A stretch of 64,000 nucleotides of DNA, taken from positions 248,001-312,000 of the forward strand of contig MQVO02000017.1 in NCBI GenBank assembly GCA_001986395.2. The letters are read 5' to 3'. The notes beneath the pieces were generated by a model. That model had not been told where the DNA came from, made no database searches, and saw only the letters and a list, made by a program, of their open reading frames with translations. Below, piece after piece: positions 34,534-44,152 of the stretch. The stretch's first letter is position 1; each line of letters opens with the position of its first letter. The position numbers and the translations under genes are program-made. This stretch comes from Irpex lacteus (lineage: Eukaryota; Basidiomycota; Agaricomycetes; Polyporales; Irpicaceae).

Positions 34534-36219
34534 TCACGCACCACTGGGCTCCAGCGTGACTAGATCTACACCCACCGCTTTACGCTCCTCCTTCTTCTCG
34601 TACGCGAGTACAAGCTCGATAGTTTCTGTTGCCAGTGTAAGCACTTCAAGGAAAGGTTTCAGGGACTCTTGCAGGAGGTCGAAGGAGTGTAACAGCAGGA
34701 CAAGGACGCGGATGGTGGGATGGGTCCTGGCGTGATTGACCAGAGCATCGAAGTTGGCGGGAAGGTCGTCAGAGTCCTCAATGTATGCGTGCATGCCCAC
34801 CACGCTCAGGGCGGAGTCCGGCCGGTCCGTGGAGGCGGACGCTTCTTCGAATACAAAATGCAAGGGATACAGCTCCATGGTTGTCGCCTGCTCCGAGACG
34901 TTGAATTCTGCAAGAGCGCTCGACGTCAGTATGCTCGATGGGAAGCCAATAGCGTCACTGATCATTTGATGCTCACCGATGCGCACGTCAGGATCTAGCT
35001 TATTGCCCCACAGCAGCGTCATGGATTTGATCATCCACACACGTTCCTCGTCGCTGAGCCGGTGCAACGGGCAATTCGGGTTCAACATCAGAGCTGTCAA
35101 AGCGAGGTCGACAGGGTCGGTGCAGCCTCCCCAGGCATTGATAGTTAGAGAGCGTGGTCTGCGGCAACAGGTGAGTGTACTTGAGGCGTGCGGTAATGAT
35201 AGGGACATCTGCCTGTTCCATGTTATCTTATAGAACCGTATGGAAGTGGCATGAGAAAAGTGTCCGATATATTTGATAAAGTGATAGCATGAGGGGAAAT
35301 GGATATTTGTTAGGTCGATCTTACTGTGAAGGAATGAGCTCGGTACGACTATAAATGGCGGTATACCCCAGTGGGGTGTGTCGAGCTTCGCACGGTTGAA
35401 GCCTTCTGGGACGGGGCCGCTAATGAAGAGATGTTCAAACTTGTGTTGAATGACGGGAAGACGGAGAAGATGAAGAAAAGAGGTTTGTCTCTCAGAGACT
35501 GTGGGAGCCCAGTCGCCGCTGTAGCTCTGAGTGACACGTATGAATTCAATGAGCTGGTGCACCGGTGTAAGTCTCGGGCACCCTCCAATAACATATCGTG
35601 TGAATATCTTGGCGTCCTCGTAAGACTTGATCTCCAGAGTTTGTTTTGAGAACATATAACGCCGACACCTGTTGGCCCAGAAGAGGCAGACAAGTGAGCA
35701 TTGTTTTAGGTCAGTCAAGATGTCCTCTGGGCTTGGTTCTCCTCGTTTCCGTTTGAGATCTTTGCCTTCCCCTCGCAAGCTTCCACGACGTTGTGAGACC
35801 CGATCTACATTAACGTAGAATAAGATATTGTCGAAGAGCTCGGGGGGTATGTGTGCAGCAAGCAATCTTCCTGCCTGCGAATACAAGCAATAAGAAATAA
35901 TCCCCGTCAGCACGGACAGTTTATGCGAGCACTTTGTGTACTCACCTCACTTTCCGTCACCACCGGCACAGGGGCAACTTTTTTCAAGTGACGATCCGAA
36001 TACCATGTCCGAAACCATTCATCGATCAACCACTGATCTTGCGTTGTTGAACTCTCGACCTAATTAGACCAGCAATAAACCTAGATCAGCAGCAAGTCGA
36101 CGCCGTACGCTAATTGAGCGAGCACTAACCTCGTTATCCGTGGCTTCGCATACGACTTCTACCAAGTCTGATCTCGTAGACAAAGGCGATCCGTCTGTCT
36201 GCGATGAATCCTGTATCAT
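34534..36219 (-). CDS. F-box-like protein, array copy f, full length
   Basis: Three exons (36219-36130, 36059-35946, 35874-34534) over 70 and 71 nt GT-AG introns give an uninterrupted 514 aa protein. The 5' exons (30 and 38 aa) end in ATDNE and TESE, a type B arrangement. The F-box-like region spans about residues 76-137, with IPPELFDNILFYV and LKQCSLVCLFWANRCR. The rest is a weakly repetitive, LRR-like alpha/beta region with conserved blocks 'KLDTPHWGIPPFIVVPSSF', 'LALTALMLNPNCPLHRLSDE' and the C-terminal 'NFDALVNHARTHPTIRVLV'. This is the reference copy for the array because nothing breaks it. F-box proteins present targets to SCF ubiquitin ligases; the target is unknown. The stop (EPSGA-stop) is the same as in copy b, while a, d and e run about 15 residues further. 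Confidence 0.75.
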
Positions 36220-36332
36220 TGCTTTCAAGGAACGTGGAGATAGCGAAGATCCGACTCGGGAAGGCAAGGAATAATGGCGTGGTAGAGGGTAAGAAAGAGC
36301 TGCAAGGGCTAACGACTGTCGATGGACCCTCA

Positions 36333-36340
36333 GTATATAT
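36333..36340 (-). promoter_or_regulatory. TATA-like element of copy f
   Basis: Reads atatatac on the minus strand, about 115 nt upstream of the ATG at 36219. Its position agrees with those of the other copies. Confidence 0.4.
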
Positions 36341-39300
36341 CCCCAGGCTCCGCTATGAACGTGGGAGAGGAAGCGTTTTGACAAGGCCGTACGGAAGCTT
36401 CGATGCTGGAACGTCGCCACGTCGTGCCTTCCTCATCTCCTGAGAAGAGATGATATCTGCCGCTCCTCCTTGTCGTGGACTCATTCCTGTTCACTCGCAA
36501 GTGCATACTCCTCTACTACACCAACACAGAGGCGTTCTTGCCAACACCATACGCCCTCGTCTCTCAGGACCGATGCGCGACGTTGGAATGTATCCTAATG
36601 GGCGTCCTGCTGCACAGCCAGCATTTTCATCTGGAAGTACCTATCAAAATCATGTCAGATAGCTCTCGTGCCCCAGGCCTTTCAAATAAATCGAGCGTAC
36701 CGTATCTGGGCATCCGCTGACTGTAAGCTGTACCAGTATCACATCTCCGGAGTCAGCAGACCGCCTCGCCAGGCGTAGCTGTGCAGTGCATGGACATCAT
36801 GCTTCCAGGCATGCTTTAGTCGCGCGTATGCCTACTCAAAGCTGTCAGATATGGTTTGACTGCACGACGGAAATGAAGACTGGAACACCCTCGTACCTAT
36901 TCAGTTCATCGTAGCCGTTGAGCGATAGTACGCTGTGGGCATTAGATCGATTACTGGTGCACACGTGACGACTCTGTGTAGCCTTCAGGCCCTTCACTGG
37001 TTTGGTAAAACAAAAAAAAAGTCTAAGTGAAAACCAGGAACGCGGTTGGATGAATTCGTCATTTCGGTCTGTGCACTTCTGTCAGCAGGTAGTGCCGGAG
37101 ATTTGAATGTATATCCATCTGGTTGGACGTTCTGATATGAGCTTCGTCAAGAACAAGCAGATAGCAGGCCACGTACTTGTAAGAGGTCGATGATCATAAA
37201 CTTGATATCGTTCTCAAACGCTTATTCAGACCAGGAGACGGAAAAAAGGTCCGGGACCAAGACACAGGAAACATCGAAGGAGGATGTGAGTATGCGGGGT
37301 GGCGATGCTTATACCGTGATGAGCTCGAACGGACCTAGGACCAACCAAGCCCGAATTTATCTTCAGGGTAAAGAGCGGTTGTTCTAGTGGTATGCATGCT
37401 GTGTGAGTATCACTTCTAGATCACAAGTGCATCAAGGTTCATTTCGACCACCGAGTGTCCTCCTCCCTGCGACTAAGCTGAGATCAATCGTCACAGCCGG
37501 CCAAAGTTTCGTGTAGAACGCACCCGTAATCAGCTATGCCACCTCGATATCGTCCGACTCCACGCGTCCGAACTTGAGTAAATACTCTGATTCTGCCATT
37601 AGTATGGTGGCCCACTACATGTGCATGGAGAGAGGATAGAACATCGCCAAACATCCTTTCCGAACGCTCATACCGACCACTGGCTGGGATGAACGATCGG
37701 AAAGGGCGATTGCTATTGATGGCAGGAAGGGATACGAACGGAGTCCAATCTCCTGATTGAAATTGATGAGACAGCCCTAGATGGGTGAGCATGGTACAGG
37801 TGTGCGAATTGGGCTCGGTACCGCGTCGCTCAAATCGTGTTGAGGGACAGTGGTAATTCAGTGAACGACCTTCAAGAGAATACGTGTGGTGAGCGACACA
37901 GCTTGGAGAGACATATAAACGCTTTACGCACCTTGTGGCTCGTCATCACAACTGCCCAGCCAACATCCCTCTACGCAGAATTCCAACCATGGTTCTTCAC
38001 GGCGAGCGCGTGATTCGCCCTGAAAGTGAGCAAGTAGTAAGACGGCCTTCGGACACGGATATCCTTCTACCAGCATACGGAAAGTCATTTGGACATACCG
38101 GAGAATTCTACGTGGGCACAGAGAGAGCTGTCAGTATGGAGTGACGATTGGGCGAGGAGAGTGGCCAGAACGAGATGGAGGTAAGAGGTGATAGCTGATT
38201 GACGTTTAACGCCCGATCAGCAAAGGTTGATAAGAGCAGTAAGACTTGTAATTACCGTGTGAACTTCATTTAGTTACTTGCGTACCGACTGTTAGACGCG
38301 CATTGCTGAAACCACTTCTCGACGACCACGGCCGGCTCACTCTCGATTTCCCGCAAGGCCTCGAGTCATACGGAAGGGAGAAAAATAGCCAAATACACGC
38401 TCGATCTTTGGCACAGACATCTGCGATCCGCCGAGACCTTCGTTACAACGAACGGCACAAGCAGCTTCCCTCATCGTCATTCGTATCGACAATCGTCGGT
38501 GTGAGTGGCGACGAGGGATGCAGTTCTTTGGCTCTCACATACTACTGGCTACAGAGAACGTTAACCTAAGAGGGAATTGTACGACTGGGATGGCAAGGAC
38601 CTTGTGTCGCGTGGACGTGCCTAGAGGAGGTTAAAGGTGCACTGTCCATTTGATCTTCTGCCCATGAACGCCTCGTTGAATACGTTCTAGGTAGCAGCCA
38701 GTTCTTTAACCTTTGAGATCAACCGCCAGTATCACGTCTCACGCACACCGCCGACCCCGTGCTCGACCTATCCTCCTCTATCGACACGATTGCCCTTTCG
38801 AACATCCGTTCGTGTAATCTGAAGGTATGCGTGTCACAATCTAGCTTTGGTTGAATTTGTAAAGCTACGATATGGAATATCGACGTCGTCAGTTCATGGA
38901 GTACTGGGTAATGGTAGATGAAGTCGACGTGAAGTCGACGTAAAGAGGGATCAGACAGGTGCGTACAATTGATCTGCATATGCATGCCGCTTGTAAAGGT
39001 ACATTGGCACATTACATGCTGTGCTTATCGTAAATCTGCTCGACGGTTGGCACACTGGGATCCAGGTAGAAAACCCATCTGGCATGACTACACCGCTACT
39101 CGCTGTCTTCGTCGATTTGCTCAGATCCTTTACCCCGGCAATCTATCGGTCGGTGATGGCAAGCAGGGAAGGAAGGCAAGCAGGGCCAACTGGCGAAGCA
39201 TGCAATAGCAGTAGGATCAGGAATGGCCCATGTCGAGTGAGTCTACGAGGGTGGTACAAGCAGCTGAGTACGAGAAATATGTAAGAGGTACGTTTGCTTT

Positions 39301-41070
39301 CCCTCGAGACAAGTCCCATCCGAGCTTGGTGGTTTTCGTAGCGACGATAGGCCACCTCTACCTTGTCATCTACCCATCCCTCTGGCCTGGAATGCTACTT
39401 ATCTCTCTGGCTCACCTATATGCATTTGTAAACACCCCACCTTGGCTTGAGTCCCTCAGGCGATCCTCTAGCACCAATCTACGCTTGCCCGTGTTTCGGT
39501 CTCTCCCATATCGCGTATACCTCGGCTCGTCACCCCTATCACGAAGCTCTCGCCTGTGGCCTATGTGCTTATCCATTATGATCAATGTTCAGCGTGTCAC
39601 GCACGCTCTTTAGAGTCGGTCTTTCGGTATCTTATAATGAAGTTCGCTACGGGAACTTCTGCGTGCGCAGCGCGAAGCGCGGGCTAATGAACCAATCGGA
39701 GAGCACGCGTGAGACAACCTAAGACACGTCAAGTGTCAATACCTCAGAGTGGTTGTAGAACGCTCTAGTATTTACCTAAGACACGTCAAGTGTCAATCTA
39801 CAATGATTGGTAAGTACATGCGTGAAAGGAAGAGAGTCCGTAAGAGACTTACACCTCAGAGTGGTTGTAGAACGCTCTGAGGTGCTCGTCCGTAAACTAT
39901 GCTCGTTATATAGAGAGTCAGGAGGCTGTCCATGTAGGAGACATGTATCTAAGTTACAGACTCAAACATGTATGATAAGACAAGGCGGTGAGCGAGAGAG
40001 AAACGAACAAATAAAGAAAATAGAGATCAGAGACGCGGAAGTATATCTGTTATCTTTGCCCGATAAGGCAGTTGTCCGAAACAGTGGGTGCGAGACGCCG
40101 CATACTTCAACATCTTATTCTGCTGCACGGGCTCTTGGCCTGAATCGCTGTGATGTGGATCGCCTACCGATCACCGCTCGATCGTGCTGATCGTGGGGCC
40201 ACTTACGCCCTCACGCACACCCGCTCCCACCTGAGATTCATCGGGAAGGTCGCGATGCTCGTAGATCTATGCCCAAGGCCCGCAGCGCTTGATCTTTATT
40301 TGCCAGTGGCGACACCACGCTCAAACAGCCTACCGGTTTGATGACCGTATGCAGGACGGGAGCGGGGTACGCATCTGGTATGTACGCTCGTGCTTCTTGC
40401 CTGTCCATGCTCATTGAGAGAGCCTAGCCAGCCTGAAGTGCACGGCTTTGAACGGTCAACGTCTCACATGCACAGTTCAAGCTTTCAGCGAGTGTTGTGG
40501 TCCCTCTTGATGGTAAAGACAACGCGCCGTGGCTATGGAACGAGCCAGCAGCACCAGGATGTCGGACACGTTGCATTTTTTTATTAGAATACCAGGTACG
40601 TGTTGCTGCTCTCCGTTTCACGCTTACGGTCCTGGACTCACAAGTTGACGCATGATACACTAGGCCCTCTGCCAGTGAAGTCATGCGCGAGGGATATGGA
40701 AATATGTCACAGGCCTCATTAAAATAGGTCAGTCGCGCGTTACTGTCTTTCACCATAATAGTTTACCCTCTCACAAAACGCGATACTTGACTTAATAGCG
40801 AAGCAGACAAGAAGAGTTCGTAACAAGCCTCGCCACACCTTTACGGGCTCCTTGGACTCGCTCAATCTTCCGGCCATCACTACGTCTCATGCAGAGATCT
40901 TTACATCGTGTGATGTCACTTTAGACCGGCAGTGTCGTACGTGCGATGAAGCTGTGACCCCATGGAATATACGTACAAGATCAACACTCCTGCACTCGAC
41001 GGTTGTCGTGCAGTTATTTTGACAGTTCGCACTGGACAAAACCTTCGGGTTAACGTGCGCTTAGCACCAA
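36341..41070. repeat. Array spacer R5, right end of the tandem array
   Basis: No protein gene is supported. Landmarks: 'ggctgggatgaacgatcgga' near 37685, 'catcgtcattcgtatcgaca' near 38475, GATC-word run 40157-40195, 'ccctctcacaaaacg' near 40762 and 'catgcagaga' near 40890. After about 41.05 kb no further array landmark is seen, so this is probably the right border of the array. Between 39.6 and 39.9 kb it contains an extra repeat block absent from the other spacers. Confidence 0.55.
39717..39884. repeat. Interleaved direct repeats ending in a hairpin
   Basis: Repeat A, 'acctaagacacgtcaagtgtcaat' in two exact copies (39717-39740 and 39774-39797), has its own inverted core GACAC-GTGTC. Repeat B, beginning 'acctcagagtggttgtagaa', occurs at 39741-39766 and 39853-39878. 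The second B copy is extended so that CACCTCAGAG (39852-39861) faces CTCTGAGGTG (39875-39884), a perfect 10 bp stem with a 13 nt loop. The order is A-B-A-B. Confidence 0.75.
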
Positions 41071-41077
41071 TCTCTAG

Positions 41078-41325
41078 AGATCTCTAGATATCTCTCGAGT
41101 TCTCCAGATATCTCCAGAGATCTCCAGAGATCTCTCAAGTGTGGCAGTTCCAGCCTTCCATGTAATCTCCCTCGAGGGAGATATCTTGAGAGATCTCTCG
41201 CGCGTGAGGCAGATTATTCTCACACGTGTATGGGAGAATTGTAGAACATAGGAAAATTGTTGATGCAACCCAAAAAATGGCAAATAAGCATGTTTGAGAG
41301 ATCTCGAGAGATCTCTCACGATAAC
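41078..41325. repeat. Cluster of AGATCTC/GAGATCT palindromic words
   Basis: Within 250 nt the words 'gagatctc', 'agatatct', 'ctcgag' and close variants recur many times, for example 'agagatctctagatatctct' at the left and 'gagagatctcgagagatctc' at the right end. The two ends are complementary to each other, so the block could fold as a large hairpin. It contains no gene. Confidence 0.7.
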
Positions 41326-41776
41326 AATCTTCTGCTAAACAATTTCATCCAATGACTACACATGCTCGTATGACTGAGATTTCTAGCGCCCAATTATCAC
41401 CCCAAGACCATGCCGCTTCCGACCGCATCTAATCCACACCAGATCCGTTCCAGATTCTCCTTTCTTGTAAATCGGTCAGTAAATCGGTCGTATGCCCTTT
41501 AGCTGGCCTCTTGAGTATTGTGTCATTTTACATCAAGGGCTCATTCATGTGACAGAAAGCTCACCCGTATGACTGAGGGCTGCCCGCGCGACAAGAGGCA
41601 CTTAGGCGCACAGTGTTTATTGCCTGAACGGGAAGTTTGATGCCTACACCCATCTCCAATGACACGTAGCCACAAAGTGAAAGCCCTCAGCGCAGACAGA
41701 GGTTTATAGCTATGCAGCGGTGACTATTTGATACTCACTACATGACTTATATATAGGCAGATGCACGATATAAACC
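41326..41776. other. Unassigned stretch right of the array
   Basis: I see no gene or structured repeat, apart from a short direct repeat of 'aaatcggtc' near 41468 and 41480. Confidence 0.4.
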
Positions 41777-42110
41777 CTAAGTGGTGAAAGTATGGAGGTT
41801 TAGGTAAGTAAGAACAGTGAACGCAGCAGCTACGTCCAATGCATTTTCTGATGTCAACTCGTTGCTGACTTCCACACCATACTTTGAAGCCACGTGCCGT
41901 ATTCCAATAATCCTGTCCCTGCTGACGATTTCAACATTAGGTCCCCTGTTGCAGCTTGAGTGCAATACCGGATAGGTGTTCATGTCGCGATCACATTGCT
42001 GGAACAAGGTGAACCATTCGATGTATGCCAGAGGATGAGCCAGTCGCCCAAGCTCTACGAGAAGCTCATAGATGACGTGTAGGCGTGCTATTGGAAGGTC
42101 TGCTTGCCAA
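41777..42110 (-). pseudogene. Plavaka-type transposase, C-terminal fragment
   Basis: A minus-strand frame encodes 'ARLHVIYELLVELGRLAHP', 'LAYIEWFTLFQQCDRDMNTY', 'VSRDRIIGIRHVASKYG' and 'LTSENALDVAAAFTV'. This corresponds to the C-terminal block of Plavaka transposases (compare LAYVEWFSPFQQPD and SSNVLDKCEKFF in the complete element). The sequence diverges well from that element, so it is a different lineage. No upstream transposase exons are present; the frame changes into non-matching sequence near 42110, where a pyruvate carboxylase fragment follows. Confidence 0.6.
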
Positions 42111-42189
42111 GAGACACGATTGGTAAGTTTGCGCTTGCACGACATAAATGCCACTTCACGACAGACTTACCATTGATGGAGGTATTTCC

Positions 42190-43045
42190 TGCGGCACCCT
42201 TCTGGTACGCATATAGGCCGATGAGGCGTACCAAGTTGGCAAGCGGCTCACTCCCGTGGGAGCTTACCTTGCTCAAGATGACATCATCCACATTGCGCTT
42301 GAACATGGCGTTGATATGATTCATCCTGGGTAAGCCTATCGTGGTTTCATCATCTTATATGCGCTGATCCTGTATTTCTTGTGAAGTTACGGTTTCCTCG
42401 CCGAAAACGCAGGATTCGCTCCTAAAGTCGAACGGGCCGGTCTCGCATTCGTCAGACCCACCCCAGAGGTCATAGACCCTCTCAGCGACAAGACCAAAGC
42501 GCATACAATTGGTAAGAAAATCACATATATGCGCCATTTCTCTGCTTGAACCTGACAAAACCACTCTTGCAGCTATCAAAATTGGTGTCCCGGTCGTCCC
42601 TGGTACCCCCGGACCAGTCGATTCCTACACAGATGCCGATGCTTTCATTCAGGAATACGAGTTCCCGGATGAGTGATATTGCCCTCGATCTATGCTTACT
42701 AGAATTCAACCCAAACTTGTGCACTTCAAGTTGTAGTGATCATCAAGGCCGCCATGTGTGGTGGAGGACGTGGTATGCGTGTCATGCGCGAACAGTCCGA
42801 CTTTAAGAACTCCTTCGACCGTGCCGTATTGGAGTTGGAGGCCAAGTCTGCCTTCGGTGACGGCACAGTCTTCATCGCGCGATTCCTCGAGAGGCCCAGG
42901 CACATTCAGGTGCAGATTCTCGCCGATGCACAAGGTGACACTATCCATCTGTTCGAGCGTGACTGCTCGGTGCAGAGGAGACACAGAAGGTCGTTGAGGT
43001 TGCCCCTGCGACGCACTTACCCTAACAAGTGAGGCAGGCGATCTT
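42190..43045 (+). pseudogene. Pyruvate carboxylase fragment (biotin carboxylase domain)
   Basis: The plus strand reads 'LTPVGAYLAQDDIIHIALEH', an intron, 'YGFLAENAGFAPKVERAGL', a second intron, 'IKIGVPVVPGTPGPVDSY', and, after a third, 'AAMCGGGRGMRVMREQSDF' and 'RPRHIQVQILADAQGD'. This is the ATP-grasp biotin carboxylase part of pyruvate carboxylase, the anaplerotic enzyme that makes oxaloacetate. Only about 250 of more than 1,100 residues are present. Damage: the third intron's donor reads AT instead of GT after EYEFP, one nucleotide is missing after QRRH near 42986, and a stop replaces a codon at HLP-stop. The glycine-rich loop has a Cys (AAMCGGG for the usual AAMGGGG). Retained introns show capture as DNA, not by reverse transcription. 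Confidence 0.85.
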
Positions 43046-43111
43046 GGTAAGGTTATACACGGCCCATTCATAGCCAAAGGCAAACACGTCCATAAAGTTA
43101 AGTCAACCTCA

Positions 43112-43548
43112 TTGCCTCAGAAGGTCAAGAAGAAGAGTCGTGTGAAGTCCGTGGACACCGATGTACAGAATGACTTGGAGGTGAGTCTAATTTCAACTCA
43201 GGCTAGTCTATTTTGTCACGTACACCTTAATTTCTACTGCCCAGGCAATGTCCGTGCTTCCAATCTCAAAGAACATCGTGAAGACCCTGTGATGAACAGT
43301 CAAAATGGAGCCGCAGTACCTGCCATTCGACGCGTGTGGGAAGACCGGTTCCCGGAAGACACAAGACTTATGGTGTACAATAACCGTTCACGTGTGGCAA
43401 TGAATCCACAATCGTCTATCATCAAGGATTTCATCACCGCTGCCATTGAGAAGTTCAAGATCGACCTTCTGTTCAATCCGCCTATTCTCAACATTAAGGA
43501 CAACCAGCACCAGAAGCACCAGATGCTTATCGACTGTGCAAACTTGTT
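43112..43548 (+). pseudogene. DUF6532-like fragment
   Basis: After a basic KKKSRVK stretch, an intron-like gap leads to 'VPAIRRVWEDRFPEDTRLMV' and 'NPQSSIIKDFITAAIEKFK'. This aligns with the DUF6532-like protein of the complete Plavaka element (compare WEQKFHESTRLVFDNRARVGMN and KSFLTTAINEFKADM). Homology ends near 43548 and the rest of the domain is missing. It stands in the same orientation to the transposase fragment at 41.8 kb as the two genes of the complete element do to each other. Confidence 0.6.
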
Positions 43549-44152
43549 AGTACCATTTCCGAGGGTGCCTGTACCAGTTCATACTGATACACATTGGTAT
43601 AGATCACTCGTGAACGGTACATGCCAGTATATATGGGGGGTGGTAGGACTGTACAAACAGCATGTATGTCACATATGGATATGTATAACCTGATGTATTT
43701 CCTGATGATGTCGCAAGGTGTGGAGCGGTGTAGAACAATGAATATATACATCATTAATAGAAACGGTGGCGGGGAGTACTAATGAATGATGACCGATTTA
43801 CCGGGCGTGCAGATATTGTCGGTGTCAACAACGTCGACTTCATGGAGGGCACAGAGGAGGCCTTTCGCTTATTGCGTCTCTCGATGTCTTCTTTAAAGGT
43901 CGACATGAGGCGTTGCGCAGTGTAGGGGGTCACGATTCGACGGTAGACAGGTTGTCGAGTTGATGTGGTTGTCGAGGACATTGATCTACGCTTACTCAGT
44001 TCCTTGTTCAGATGAAAGGCATGAGACTCGCACCTATTCTGGTCTTTCGCCGGAGGAGATGTCTCTGTGAGGGTTAGTGACGCGAAGTCTGAGAACCAAG
44101 CAACACCCATTGATACAAGATTTTAATCATCAACGGAAGATAAGTAAGTAGG
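43549..44152. other. Unassigned stretch with frames open on both strands
   Basis: A minus-strand frame (44110-43754) and a plus-strand frame ('DIVGVNNVDFMEGTEEAFRL') overlap. Neither is recognised. They may be the continuation of decayed TE genes. Confidence 0.3.

Noticed and set aside
39660..39900. Possible CRISPR-like or small-RNA array
   Set aside because: Only two copies each of two interleaved repeats with unequal gaps, in a eukaryotic setting; no spacer series.
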